A program made the position numbers and the translations under genes. A model generated the notes under the pieces. That model did not search any database. It saw only the letters and a program-made list of their open reading frames with translations, and had not been told where the DNA came from. Below, in pieces: positions 50,467 through 60,312 of a DNA stretch of 64,000 nucleotides. Every line of letters starts with the position of its first letter. The first letter of the stretch is position 1. Source of the stretch: Oncomelania hupensis (Eukaryota; Mollusca; Gastropoda; Littorinimorpha; Pomatiopsidae); NCBI GenBank assembly GCA_036898135.1, contig CM072511.1, positions 41,244,743 through 41,308,742 of the forward strand. Reading direction: 5' to 3'.

Positions 50467-50590
50467 ATTTTGGAACAGGCTGGGGGTCAATCTGGTCCAG
50501 GACCAGAATAACTCCCGGGAGTAAATCTGGGACGGCCTGGTTTTACTCCCGGGAGTTAATTTGGGCCAGGGACGCTTTCGGCACGTTACA
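50467..50590 (-). repeat. Right terminal inverted repeat of the Ginger1 element
   Basis: It mirrors 39512-39635 and carries palindromes at 50511-50522 and 50545-50556. The 22 bases between them (50523-50544) are in the same orientation as at the left end. Confidence 0.85.
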
Positions 50591-50835
50591 CCGGGTTACA
50601 TGTATCAGACGAGAATCGACTGCGCACAGCCTTTTCCAAGTTTTCGCGTTTTTTTAATTTTTATTTTGCATGTAATGTTTTTTTTACAACGCAGGACGTG
50701 CAGTTCATTCATTGTTGTTTATCGCTGATCACCCAATTTCATACCCATTAAACAGCTCTCAATGAACGATAGTGTGCGCACAGCTTAAGTAAAGAAGGAG
50801 TTCGTCTTGTGTGCTTGGCAAGAGATGGAGAGAGG

Positions 50836-50840
50836 AAGAA

Positions 50841-50871
<31 letters not shown>

Positions 50872-50901
50872 AAGAAGAAGAAGAAGAAGAAGAAGAAGAA
50901 G

Positions 50902-50933
<32 letters not shown>

Positions 50934-51027
50934 GAAGAAGAAGTAGTAGAAGAAGAAGAAGAAGAAGAAGAAGAAGAAGAAGAAGAAGAAGAAGAAGAAG
51001 AAGAAGAAGAAGAAGAAGAAGAAGAAG

Positions 51028-51064
<37 letters not shown>
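50836..51064. repeat. (GAA)n then (CAA)n microsatellite
   Basis: About 65 GAA units with two TAG interruptions near 50930-50950, then about 12 CAA units. A TG-rich tract follows at 51111-51178. Confidence 0.98.
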
Positions 51065-51178
51065 TGGGAAAACTTGGGCAGCCATTTCAGGACTATGTTT
51101 CATTTTAGTTTGTGTGTGTGTGTGTTGGTGTGTTGGTGTGTGTGTGTATGTCTGTGTGTGTGTTGGTGTGTGTGTGTT

Positions 51179-51607
51179 TAAAGGCTGAAAAAAGGGAGAA
51201 CAAAACCTCGGAGGAAATGAATAACGCTTTGTTTTTATCTTGCAAGAGCAAATATGAGAATAAGAAGAGGGAGGAAAAAATCACACATCAATAACACTTG
51301 TTTTTATCTTGGCCGGACACCAACCTTTTAACCATAATTTTGCGTGTTCTGTTGCAAGCAACCGGCCCAGTGACAGTTTCTAGGATCAAGACACAAGGTC
51401 TGTTTTGTTATGAGATTAAATAAAGAGACTGACTCCGAAGCTAGAAGAACAGGGTTTTTATAAGTGAGCGAGCGGTAAAGAATATGAAGAAAAAATCCAA
51501 TCTTAAAAGGAGAACATACTACACTGCATGCCACTGATCAAAATAAATAAAGCAAATAATTAGCCCAATAACTGCCAAAAAAAAAAAAAACGATACCAGG
51601 AATCTAA

Positions 51608-51673
<66 letters not shown>

Positions 51674-52359
51674 CATTTTTCTTACCCTCACCCCCCATCC
51701 CTTACCCTTAAACAAAAGAACAACTATCATGATTTACATACTAGTCCCGATGCTTTCATCATTAACCTTTAAAAGAGCCGTCTCAAAATGAAATCAATAT
51801 ACTTGAAACAGGATGATTTGGGCTACGTGTAAAGAAGTGTGTGTGTGAGAGGGTGTGTGTGTGTGTGTGTGTGTGTGGGTGTGCTTGTGGGTGTGTGAGA
51901 GAGAGAGTAAGTGAGTGTTTGTTTGTACGTTTTCCTGTACGTCCCTCTCTCTGTCTTCATGACTCCCCATCTGTCTCCTAGTGTGTCTGTCGATCTTTCA
52001 ATATTTAAACCCATCAACAGATTGGATTTCTGTTAAGCTGAAGTCATACCTGCAACACAAAACACCAAACATTTGTAAAACACACCAATATTTTCATGTT
52101 TCGACTGTGGTTGCAGATGTGACAAAATCTGAAGCATCAGTTTTCCAACTATTTTAAAAATGTGTCGTGAGTTAGAACCTTCTCTAAATTTGTCTTGCAA
52201 CAAAATAGTTGTAGCCAATCAAAATGCATACATTTGACCATTGCAGCACGAAATGCGCATTCGGTGATGCGCAAGTTGACCAGGAGTAGCCAGCCAAGGT
52301 TTCCCCCAATATTGCTTCCCTTTCGTCCACGTTTTATTGTGCACTACTTTATACAGAGC

Positions 52360-52360
<1 letters not shown>
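51179..52360. other. No supported gene; CT and TG microsatellites
   Basis: (CT)n lies at about 51612-51673 and a TG-rich tract at about 51838-51895. The remaining sequence is AT-rich and has no recognisable domain. Confidence 0.45.
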
Positions 52361-52434
<74 letters not shown>

Positions 52435-52436
52435 TG
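52361..52436. repeat. (AAT)n microsatellite
   Basis: About 25 AAT units. Confidence 0.97.
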
Positions 52437-52860
52437 TAGCCGAGCGGAGTATTTGAGTCCCGTCTCTCGGCCACGACCTTGAGAACATTGCTCCACCGAG
52501 CTGTTATTTTCATTCCATCCCTCAAAAGAGGGACATAAAAATATTAGCCCTGCAAGGCGGTGAAGCGTGGTTGGGAGTACCGGGTTGCCGGCTACTAGTG
52601 CCACGCACTCTACTGCAAGGTTGCTGCCAACGACCTGCATAAAATGCCAGCCGACAATGTGGTCCCGATCGCCACCAAAAGCAGCAGGCGAATGGTCAGC
52701 CGGGGAGAACAAATGTCGTGTCGCCTTGTCCTGCGTAACCCGATGGCATACCCAAATGATTCTGCAAAGCAGGAGCCACCCAAGGCTAGTCTAACCAAGA
52801 AAATCAAGCTAGACAATTTCTCTCCCAAGCCTCAACCAGTCGCCTCCCTTTCCGCTACAT
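52437..52860. other. Unassigned GC-richer block between two AAT tracts
   Basis: The block is bounded by AAT repeats on both sides and holds a 73-codon plus-strand frame (52644-52862) with a basic 'KSSRRMVSRGEQ' stretch. No domain is recognisable. Its boundaries and composition suggest a retroposon unit, but no second copy is present in the window. Confidence 0.3.
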
Positions 52861-52950
52861 AATAATAATAATAAATGTAGATTTATATAGCGCCGCATCA
52901 CAGCCACAAGTGGCTGTGCACTCCGCGCTTGACACATTCATACACCATTT
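52861..52950 (-). mobile_element. SINE/LINE 3' end with AAT tail
   Basis: It begins with AAT units, then 'gtagatttatatagcgccgc', the typical '...agcgctatataaa(ATT)n' retroposon terminus in inverse orientation, as at the end of SINE-B. Confidence 0.5.
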
Positions 52951-53202
52951 ATACTACACAACAACAGTAGGTATGTAAAGTCTGAATAAATTCACTAAAA
53001 ATGTACACGATAATGTTAAAAACATTCAATAAAAATATTACATTGAAAAACATAAAAAGGCAACTAAAACTATTATTAACTTGTAAAAGGCAACCAACAC
53101 TTATAACAATTATAAAAAGCGAACACCATTAGAAAGTGAACAACATTGCCCGTGCATGGAGCGCCACGACATGTGTGCACAGAAGATCCGTTGGATCTCA
53201 TT

Positions 53203-53288
53203 TTTGATATGATGATGGTGGTCATTGTTGTCAGGGTGGCGACGTGGTGATCGTCCTTAACGCTCATGCAATAGGACGTTAAGCATCG
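53203..53288 (-). repeat. Second copy of the 43076-43150 repeat
   Basis: Inverse orientation, with the same 'gcgacgtggtgatcgtcctt' block preceded by a short GAT run. It probably marks the 3' end of a small retroposon family. Confidence 0.7.
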
Positions 53289-53879
53289 TTTTTTCGTGCA
53301 TACTAGACTGATGATGAGATTAATTCATGTGTGTTATTGAGATAATAATAATCTCATCATTGCTATCGGTTGAGCCGGCCATGGTTTTTTTTTTTTTTAC
53401 AACCAATATAGACGCGCAAAGAGAACGCAGCTCCCGAAAGACTGCGGAGTGCGCATTGTTTTCGCGCAGATGTTGCAGACATTTACTTTACCGTGTGAGT
53501 ACAGGCGTTGTTACAACACTTTTGAAGCAAAGGGTTCTAAACAGTGTTATCGAAACATTGTAGCGGAATTGTTCCTCCTGTGACTTCAGCTTAAGAATCA
53601 GCCAAGCGTTCGCTGGTGTTTCATTTATCTCATTTTTCGGTCTGTTTCACTCCAAATAATCGAAATGTTCGCTGTATACAATATACTAGGAGATTGTTGT
53701 CTTAAGACGTTATGGGTGCTTAACGCCGTCTTCATACAAAAGACAGCAAACAGGAAAAACAAAACATAACAGTGACTATAGGCTTACTGACAGCACAAGA
53801 CACGGAAAGTGCATTTGGGAGAAGTGGCAGCTCCACGGACTGATAGCAGAGATCTGATGGCGCGTCATTGCTGACAGTG

Positions 53880-54230
53880 ACAGAAAGCAAAGAAATTAAA
53901 AAAAGAGAGAAAATAGAAAGAAAATAAAGTAAGAACGACAGAAAGAACAACTGAAGAGAAAGTAAGAAGGAAATAAAGAGTAGAAAATAAAAAAGAATAG
54001 AAATAAAAAAGACAGAAAGAAAGAACGACATTCCTCTAAGCAAGAAAGTAAAAAAAGAAAGGAATAGAAAGAAGGAATGAAAGAAAGAAAAGAAGAGAAG
54101 AAGAAGGAAAGGAAGAAAGAAACAAACAAACAAAAGAAGAGAAGAAGAAGAAGAAAAAAAGAAGGAAAGGAAAGAAAGAAAGAAGGAAGGAAAGAAAACA
54201 AGAGAAGAAAAAAGAAAGAAAGAAAGAAAG
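53880..54230. repeat. Decayed (GAAA)n purine tract
   Basis: Purine-rich, with many GAAA and GAAG units. The final pure GAAA run abuts the 5' LTR and continues after the 3' LTR at 59909-59930, so the Gypsy element inserted into it. Confidence 0.85.
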
Positions 54231-54866
54231 TGTTACGTTGAAACGCGAATGGTAGTACGTCGGAAACGTATACGATAGATCTAATCGTTTCGTTTTGCAA
54301 AGTATTCAATAATAGAGTTTATTTACCTTTGATTTGAGTTTGCATTGTTGTTAGGAGAGGCTTTGTATAACGTTGATAATTTGCGTTAGTCGATATTAGT
54401 TGAGAATCTTCTGGATATGCGTGTTTACTCTTGATAGAAACTTCCCGATACATGTCGAAGCAAGAGGTCGTTCTGGAAGATATAAAAATATGTAATGACG
54501 TAAGCCAGTGATGACGATCTTTAGTTCGATTGGTGGCAGTACGTCATTTCTACCATGTACCATATTGTTCCAGAAAAGAGAGAGGTTATTTAATCGTGAG
54601 CCGAGATTGTTGTGGGGACAGTGAAGTTGTTGATAGTGAAACTGAGAGTTGCTGTGAAAGTTGTTGAGTTGAATTGAGAATTGTATGCCGTTGTTGATGT
54701 GTGCTGAATAAAAGCGGAAAACTTCATACGTGGACTTTGTGACTTGTATGCTGTTTGGACGGGCTGTGTGAATAAACGAATCTGAGTTACACAACTATCA
54801 GGAATTCAAGCATCGGGGCTGAATCAGATACTGATAGAAAACACCAACATCGAACTGAGTGTAACA
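54231..54866 (+). repeat. 5' LTR
   Basis: It is bounded by tgttacg and gtgtaaca. It includes 'gctgaataaaagcgg' near 54705, a possible polyadenylation signal, and AT-rich promoter-like sequence around 54475-54500. The minus-strand 132-codon frame inside it is identical in both LTRs and is an artefact of LTR identity. Confidence 0.95.
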
Positions 54867-55457
54867 TTTTGGGGGTCAAGCCGCGATTCACGCCATAGCC
54901 AAGGGTTCAACTGCTACAACAAGCGAGTCAACGTTACGAGAGGCAGTCATCGAGGGTAGCCGCCAACGAGTTGCGTCGAGAGGGGCCAACATACTGGGAC
55001 TACATCACCGATAGGTTCGGGTTGACTGCAAGGGCGTGTAGTCGCTGAAGAGTTGCTTCGTGAGCGAACAACAGATCGGGACTACGTGGCTACCGCAGGA
55101 CTACGTCGAGGGACAGTCTCGGAGCTACATCGCCAGTGTTACAGCGAGCGTCGAGCGGACGTCGCGTCTACTTCAGCACAGGAGCGTGTACATCAACACC
55201 AGCGTGGTGCAGCGTCGCATACGACGAGGACAGCGGGGCCTGCGTCAGCGAAGGCGACTAGTGACAAGCATCAGCGCTACTGCAGAAAGCGTGCTGTTCT
55301 AGAACAGTCTAGAAAGGTACAGCACAGTCAAGAACTTTCCAGAAAAAAAGAACTCTACAGTCAAGAACTTTCCAGAAAAAGAACTCTACAGTCAAGAACT
55401 TTCTAGAAAAAGAACTTTCCAGAAAAGAACTTTCCAGAACTTTCCAGAAGCATCAAG
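54867..55457 (+). promoter_or_regulatory. Gypsy 5' leader with primer-binding site and repeats
   Basis: tgggggtcaagccgcgattc begins at 54870 and has the form of a tRNA-primer binding site; I could not identify the tRNA. The end of the leader (about 55320-55450) holds three to four direct repeats of 'gaactttccagaaaa' with 'ctacagtcaa' spacers. Confidence 0.65.
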
Positions 55458-56526
55458 ATGGCTGACTTCTGGCAGAAAGGGATTCAACTGAATCTAAAAG
55501 GGAAACAGTTGACGGAGTACGTCAAGTCCCAGGAGAGAATACAAGAACGAGAACTAGAAGAGCAGCGTCGCCGTGAAGAAAGAGAACTAGAAGAGCAGCG
55601 TCGCCGTGAAGAAAGAGAACTAGAAGAGCAGCGTCGCCGTGAAGAAAGAGAACTAGAAGAGCGGCGTCAAGAAAAAGAAGAGCAACGACGTCGAGAAGAA
55701 AGAGAGTTCGAAGCGCAGCGTCGCCGAGAGGAAAGAGAGATGGACGAGAGACAATTAGAGGCTGAGCGTCAGTACCAGCTGGAGTTGGCGCGTATCCAAA
55801 ACAATCAGCATGCGCCACAAGTCGTCAGCGACCACATGGCTCCAAAATTGCCAGCTTTCGTCGACGGGAAGGACCAGATCGACAGTTATTTGGCGAGATT
55901 TGAAAGGTTTGCCAAAAGCTCTAACTGGCAACCTCAAGACTGGGCGATTCGACTAAGTGCACTTCTGACGGGAGAAGCACTCGACGTCTACACCAGATTG
56001 TCGCGATGACGCTAAAGACTACGACGTCTTGAAAGAGGCCCTATTGCAGTGCTACAACTTTACAGAGAAGGGCTACCGTAAACGCTTCCGTGAATGCCGG
56101 CCTAAGTCAGGCGAGACGCCAAAGCAGTTTGTGGAGCGCCTGTCGTCATATCTACACAAGTGGGTGGAGTTATCAGGCGAAACGAAGTCTTACGACAGTC
56201 TCCATGACCTGATCGTGAAGGAACAATTTCTCAATGCCTGTCACAAGGACCTAGCGACCCACTTAGAAGAACAAAAGCTGCAGACGCTTAAAGATGTGAC
56301 TGAGGCTGCGGAAAGATATCTTATCGCTCATGGGAAAACCCTGGGGCCACCCGGCGCGACGAAACATTTTCAGAAGACTGGAAACCATGTGAACCAGATC
56401 CAGGGAAGCCAGACGAGCCAGAGACAGACAGACTCCACGCCTCCTCCCAGGGAAGGGCATTCAAGGGGCTGTTTCACCTGCAACGCTACAGACCACAGAG
56501 CGGAACTGTCCTCAAAACAAAAGTAG
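55458..56526 (+). pseudogene. gag: Gypsy gag, broken by two frameshifts
   Basis: The first frame (55458-56009) starts 'MADFWQKGIQLNLKGK'. A charged coiled-coil of 11-residue repeats (ELEEQRRREER, 33 bp each) covers residues about 32-100, and a capsid-like start 'LPAFVDGKDQIDSYLARFER' follows. A one-base loss near 56005 shifts it; the next frame (about 56010-56526) continues the capsid part ('GETPKQFVERLSSYLHKWV'). A zinc-knuckle start 'CFTCNATDHR' lies near 56473-56505. The knuckle's last Cys is only read after a second shift near 56500, into the pol frame. Gag packages the RNA in virus-like particles. The shift at 56500 might be natural gag-pol frameshifting, whereas the one at 56005 looks like damage or an assembly error. 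Confidence 0.85.
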
Positions 56527-59017
56527 CGGACAGCGGAGCAGTACGGACAATTCAGCGGCGGGCAACCGGCAGAGGCGGTTTTCCAATCAACGGCAAACCA
56601 GTAGATCTGACCATCAGGTGTGCGGCGGGAGCGTCATTCTTCCGAGTGAGACCGAGCGCGCAGCTACTCCCGCGGACGTGCAAGAGTGCATAACCGATGG
56701 CCAACTCCTCCTTGCCAACGGGAAATCCATCCCCGTCGTCGCCAGCGCAGCTGTGACCGTACAGAACATGCCTGTTTCCAAGGGACGCGTCGGAAATCAT
56801 GAAGTGACTGTTTTAAGAGACTCTGGCTGCAGTGGGGTCATCGTCAGAGAAGACCTAATCGCTAAAGAACAGTTCACTGGCGATTCAAAATGGACACTTA
56901 TGGCCGACAGCAAATGTGTGAGAGCGCCAGTTGCGAAGATTCATGTCAACACCCCTTTCTACATAGGCGAAGTCGAAGCGGTTTGCCTGAAGAAGCCGCT
57001 GTATGATTTGATGATCGGGAATATCGACGGCGCGAGACGACCCGACGACCCCGATCCAGAGTGGAGTCCTGCCTCAACCCAACGCGTCGAAGTTGTGGAG
57101 GAGGATCCGTTGCCGTTTCCCGATGGAGACCTTACAGAGTTGCTATGGGACAATGTGGTTACTCCGGCTCAGCCCTGCCGACCAGAGATCGTCGGTGCTG
57201 TTACTACCAGGGCCCAGGCCAAGAGAGACAAGACGTCTACGCCACTGAAGGTCGCCGACAACTCTAAAGCTGCCATCGTGGACAGAGATAAGCTGATCCA
57301 GCTCCAGGAAGCTGACAGTACTTTAAACAAGTACAGGAACCGCCAAGACCACGTGACCAAGGGCAGTGGCACGGTCTATTTTGAGGTGAAGGCCAAAATC
57401 CTGTACCGAATCTTCCAGCACCCGAGGGTCAACGGAGGGAAACCACTACGTCAAGTCTTGGTACCGTTACCCCTAAGGCGCCAGGTGATGGAAGTAGCGC
57501 ATGACTCAATTATGGGAGGTCACCTAGGCATCAAGAAGACGTCGGACAGAATCCAGGCGGTGTTCTACTGGCCAGGACTTCATGCGGACGTCAGCCGTTT
57601 CTGCCGATCGTGTGACATTTGCCAGAAGACCATACCTCGAGGAAGGGTCCCGAAAGTGCCTATGCAGAGGATGCCTCTGATCGACCGACCTTTCAAGAGG
57701 GTGGCCTTAGACTTAATCGGCGAAATAAGACCTCCGAGTGAAGAAGGTCATCGATGGGTACTGACTTTAGTAGACTATGCGACTCGGTACCCAGAAGCAG
57801 TGCCACTGAAGAAGATTGACACTGAAACTGTAGCAGAGGCACTGGTGGACATGTTCAGTAGACTTGGAGTGCCTGAAGAAATTCTGACAGACCTCGGGAC
57901 GCAGTTCGTCTCTGACTGCATGAAGGAGGTGAACAGACTGCTGAGCATCCGGCATTTAACTACGACACCCTACCATCCGATGTGCAACGGGCTTGTCGAA
58001 AAGTTCAATGCTACGCTGAAGTCCACCTTGAAGAAACTGTGCAGCGAGCAGCCCAGACAATGGCATCGCTATATCAACGCCTTACTTTTCGCCTACAGAG
58101 AAGTACCGCAGGAGTCCACCGGCTTTTCTCCGTTCGAGCTGCTGTACGGAAGAACCATCCGAGGGCCGATGCACATCCTAAAAGAACTGTGGACGAAAGA
58201 AGTAGACACCCCAGAGGTGAAGAACAGCTACCAGTACGTGTTTGAGCTACGGGAGAAGCTGGAGCAGACTCTCGAGATAGCCAGAGAAAACCTGAAGAAG
58301 TCCCAGGACTGTGGAAAGCACTACTATGATCGTAGGGCTGTGAGCAGGAAGTTTAAACCTGGCAACAAAGTGCTGGTGCTGCTACCTACTGATCACAATA
58401 AGTTGCTGATGCAGTGGAAAGGCCCGTACGAAGTGGAGACCGTGGTGGGAATCAACGACTACAAGGTGAAGGTCGGCCAGCATTCCAAGATATACCACGC
58501 CAACCTCCTTAAGCTGTACGTGGAAAGGCCATCAGAGACTGTGCACGCAGCCACAGCAGCTGTGACCGACAACAGCTTTGACAGCGAAGAACTGTTGGAA
58601 CTGGGAGACTTCCACAGCAAAGAAGGCATTGATGATATTAAGCTAGGACCAAGCTTGACGGAAGGTCAAAAGATGGAGCTCAAGGACCTTATGGGCGAAT
58701 TTCCCCATAGCTTCAGTGATGTCCCAGGCTCTACGACTTTGGTCGAACATGAAGTCCACACCCAGACCTGGAAGGAGCATCTGCAGACCTTGAGGGAGCT
58801 GTTCCACCGTCCCGCAGAAGCCAACCTGACCGTGAGACCCAGCAAATGCATCCTGGGAGCTGACAACGTCGACTGCGTCGGACATCCGATGGAAGAAGGA
58901 GACAACGGAGGACGCACTGATTCCAGGGAAGCCCACGTGATCATCGTCTTTGACCCTGGGCCGATGACGACCGCAACTGACGAGGGCGTCGTTTCCTTGC
59001 GGTTGAAAGAACATTGA
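56501..59017 (+). pseudogene. pol: Gypsy pol: protease - integrase - truncated reverse transcriptase
   Basis: This is one open frame (open from at least 56501; positions below count from 56618). The protease block 'VLRDSGCSG' has its active Asp at residue 68. The integrase zinc finger uses His295/His302/Cys332/Cys335. The catalytic triad is Asp365, Asp425 and Glu461 (DX35E); the usual Arg after Asp425 is Leu here ('DLGTQF'). GPYEV starts at 602. Only after the integrase come 'LGPSLTEGQKMELKDLMGEF' (about 677) and 'HEVHT', the normal entry into RT. These join directly to 'TWKEHLQTLRELF' (717) and 'KCILGADNV' (about 743), which lie beyond the YxDD site. The RT fingers, palm motifs and all of RNase H are therefore deleted. 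The integrase half looks intact. Confidence 0.9.
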
Positions 59018-59180
59018 CTGTGTGGAGAACATTGGCAATATCTAAACAGACTTGCAGATGAGAAACATTGACCTTGTGTGAATGGACTGTGAACATTGAC
59101 AGTATCCAGAAAGACTTGCGGATGAAAAACATGGACTCTGTGTAAATAAACTGAGAACATTGATAGTAAATGAGACAGTC
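59005..59180 (+). repeat. Three degenerate ~60-bp repeats before the 3' LTR
   Basis: Blocks such as 'agaacattg', 'cagacttgcagatga' / 'agacttgcggatga' and 'aacat(t)gac(t/c)' recur three times between the pol stop and the 3' LTR. Confidence 0.7.
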
Positions 59181-59272
59181 TGAAGTAAGTTTTAATTCTG
59201 TACATTGTTTGTGCATTACGTTTCAACGTTGTTGAAAGAAATTAGGTAAATTTCTTCTTGAGTGGGGGGTTA

Positions 59273-59908
59273 TGTTACGTTGAAACGCGAATGGTAGTAC
59301 GTCGGAAACGTATACGATAGATCTAATCGTTTCGTTTTGCAAAGTATTCAATAATAGAGTTTATTTACCTTTGATTTGAGTTTGCATTGTTGTTAGGAGA
59401 GGCTTTGTATAACGTTGATAATTTGCGTTAGTCGATATTAGTTGAGAATCTTCTGGATATGCGTGTTTACTCTTGATAGAAACTTCCCGATACATGTCGA
59501 AGCAAGAGGTCGTTCTGGAAGATATAAAAATATGTAATGACGTAAGCCAGTGATGACGATCTTTAGTTCGATTGGTGGCAGTACGTCATTTCTACCATGT
59601 ACCATATTGTTCCAGAAAAGAGAGAGGTTATTTAATCGTGAGCCGAGATTGTTGTGGGGACAGTGAAGTTGTTGATAGTGAAACTGAGAGTTGCTGTGAA
59701 AGTTGTTGAGTTGAATTGAGAATTGTATGCCGTTGTTGATGTGTGCTGAATAAAAGCGGAAAACTTCATACGTGGACTTTGTGACTTGTATGCTGTTTGG
59801 ACGGGCTGTGTGAATAAACGAATCTGAGTTACACAACTATCAGGAATTCAAGCATCGGGGCTGAATCAGATACTGATAGAAAACACCAACATCGAACGGA
59901 GTGTAACA
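59273..59908 (+). repeat. 3' LTR
   Basis: Same length and, by eye, the same sequence as the 5' LTR except one base near the 3' end. Directly preceded by the polypurine stretch and followed by gaaag. Confidence 0.95.
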
Positions 59909-60014
59909 GAAAGAAAGAAAGAAAGAAAGGAAGTGAGCGTTTTGAATCAGGAAAAAATAAGAAACGCGCTGATGGCATTGCGAATGAAAACAATAATGAT
60001 GCGAAGATCAGAAG

Positions 60015-60034
60015 AAGAAGAAGAAGAAGAAGAA

Positions 60035-60120
<86 letters not shown>

Positions 60121-60312
60121 GAAGAGTATTCACAAATTCAGGGTAATAATTCATGAGCCTAATGATGATAATGATTATAACGGTGACGCTGACGACTATG
60201 AAGAAGAAGAAGAAGAAGAAGAAGAAGAAGAAGAAGAAGAAGAAGAAGAAGAAGAAGAAGAAGAAGAAGAAGAAGAAGAAGAAGAAGAAGAAGAGGAGGA
60301 GGAGGAGGAGGA
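60015..60312. repeat. (GAT)n and (GAA)n microsatellites
   Basis: GAA to about 60033, GAT (60034-60120), a spacer with 'attcatgagc', then GAA/GAG (60198-60312). The sequence around the spacer ('ttcatgagc(c/a)taatg') recurs at about 60377, so the microsatellites and spacer are partly duplicated. Confidence 0.95.

Larger units (their letters stand above)
39508..50594 (+). mobile_element. Ginger1-type DNA transposon, 11.1 kb, with giant tandem-repeat arms
   Basis: The left end is CCGG then TGTAACGTGCCGAAAGCG (39512); the right end is the inverse, finishing CGTTACA at 50590 then CCGG (50591-50594). Ginger1 elements are known for CCGG/CCGT-type 4-bp duplications, TG...CA-type ends, and a transposase that joins a Gypsy-like integrase with GPY/F motif to an OTU or Ulp1 protease domain. 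The interior here encodes a GPY motif plus an OTU domain on the plus strand. Between the ends and the coding core lie two inverted arrays of a ~67-bp unit. The integrase catalytic core is missing, so this copy cannot move by itself. CCGG is itself a palindrome and could also be read as part of the inverted repeat. Confidence 0.85.
54231..59908 (+). mobile_element. Gypsy-type LTR retrotransposon, young, internally deleted, Copia-like pol order
   Basis: Two 636-bp LTRs (54231-54866 and 59273-59908) start tgttacg, end gtgtaaca, and differ at one position that I can see (cgaactgagt versus cgaacggagt near the end). The flanks share gaaag, the likely 5-bp duplication inside the GAAA tract. A primer-binding-like TGG starts three bases after the 5' LTR and a G-rich polypurine stretch (gagtggggggtta) precedes the 3' LTR. 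Inside are gag, protease, integrase with GPY motif, then an RT remnant, in that order. RT core and RNase H are absent, and gag has two frameshifts, so this copy depends on others for movement. Confidence 0.93.

Noticed and set aside
39508..50594. Polinton/Maverick interpretation of the large element with terminal inverted repeats and an integrase-like protein
   Set aside because: No DNA polymerase B, packaging ATPase, protease or capsid gene is visible, the ends begin TGTAAC, and the duplication is 4-bp CCGG, all of which fit Ginger1 better.
53732..54309. Phe/Leu/Ser-rich minus-strand frames resembling a membrane protein
   Set aside because: They are the complement of the decayed GAAA purine tract.
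54396..54794. 132-codon minus-strand frame repeated at 59438-59836
   Set aside because: Identical because it lies in the two LTRs; no domain and antisense to the element.
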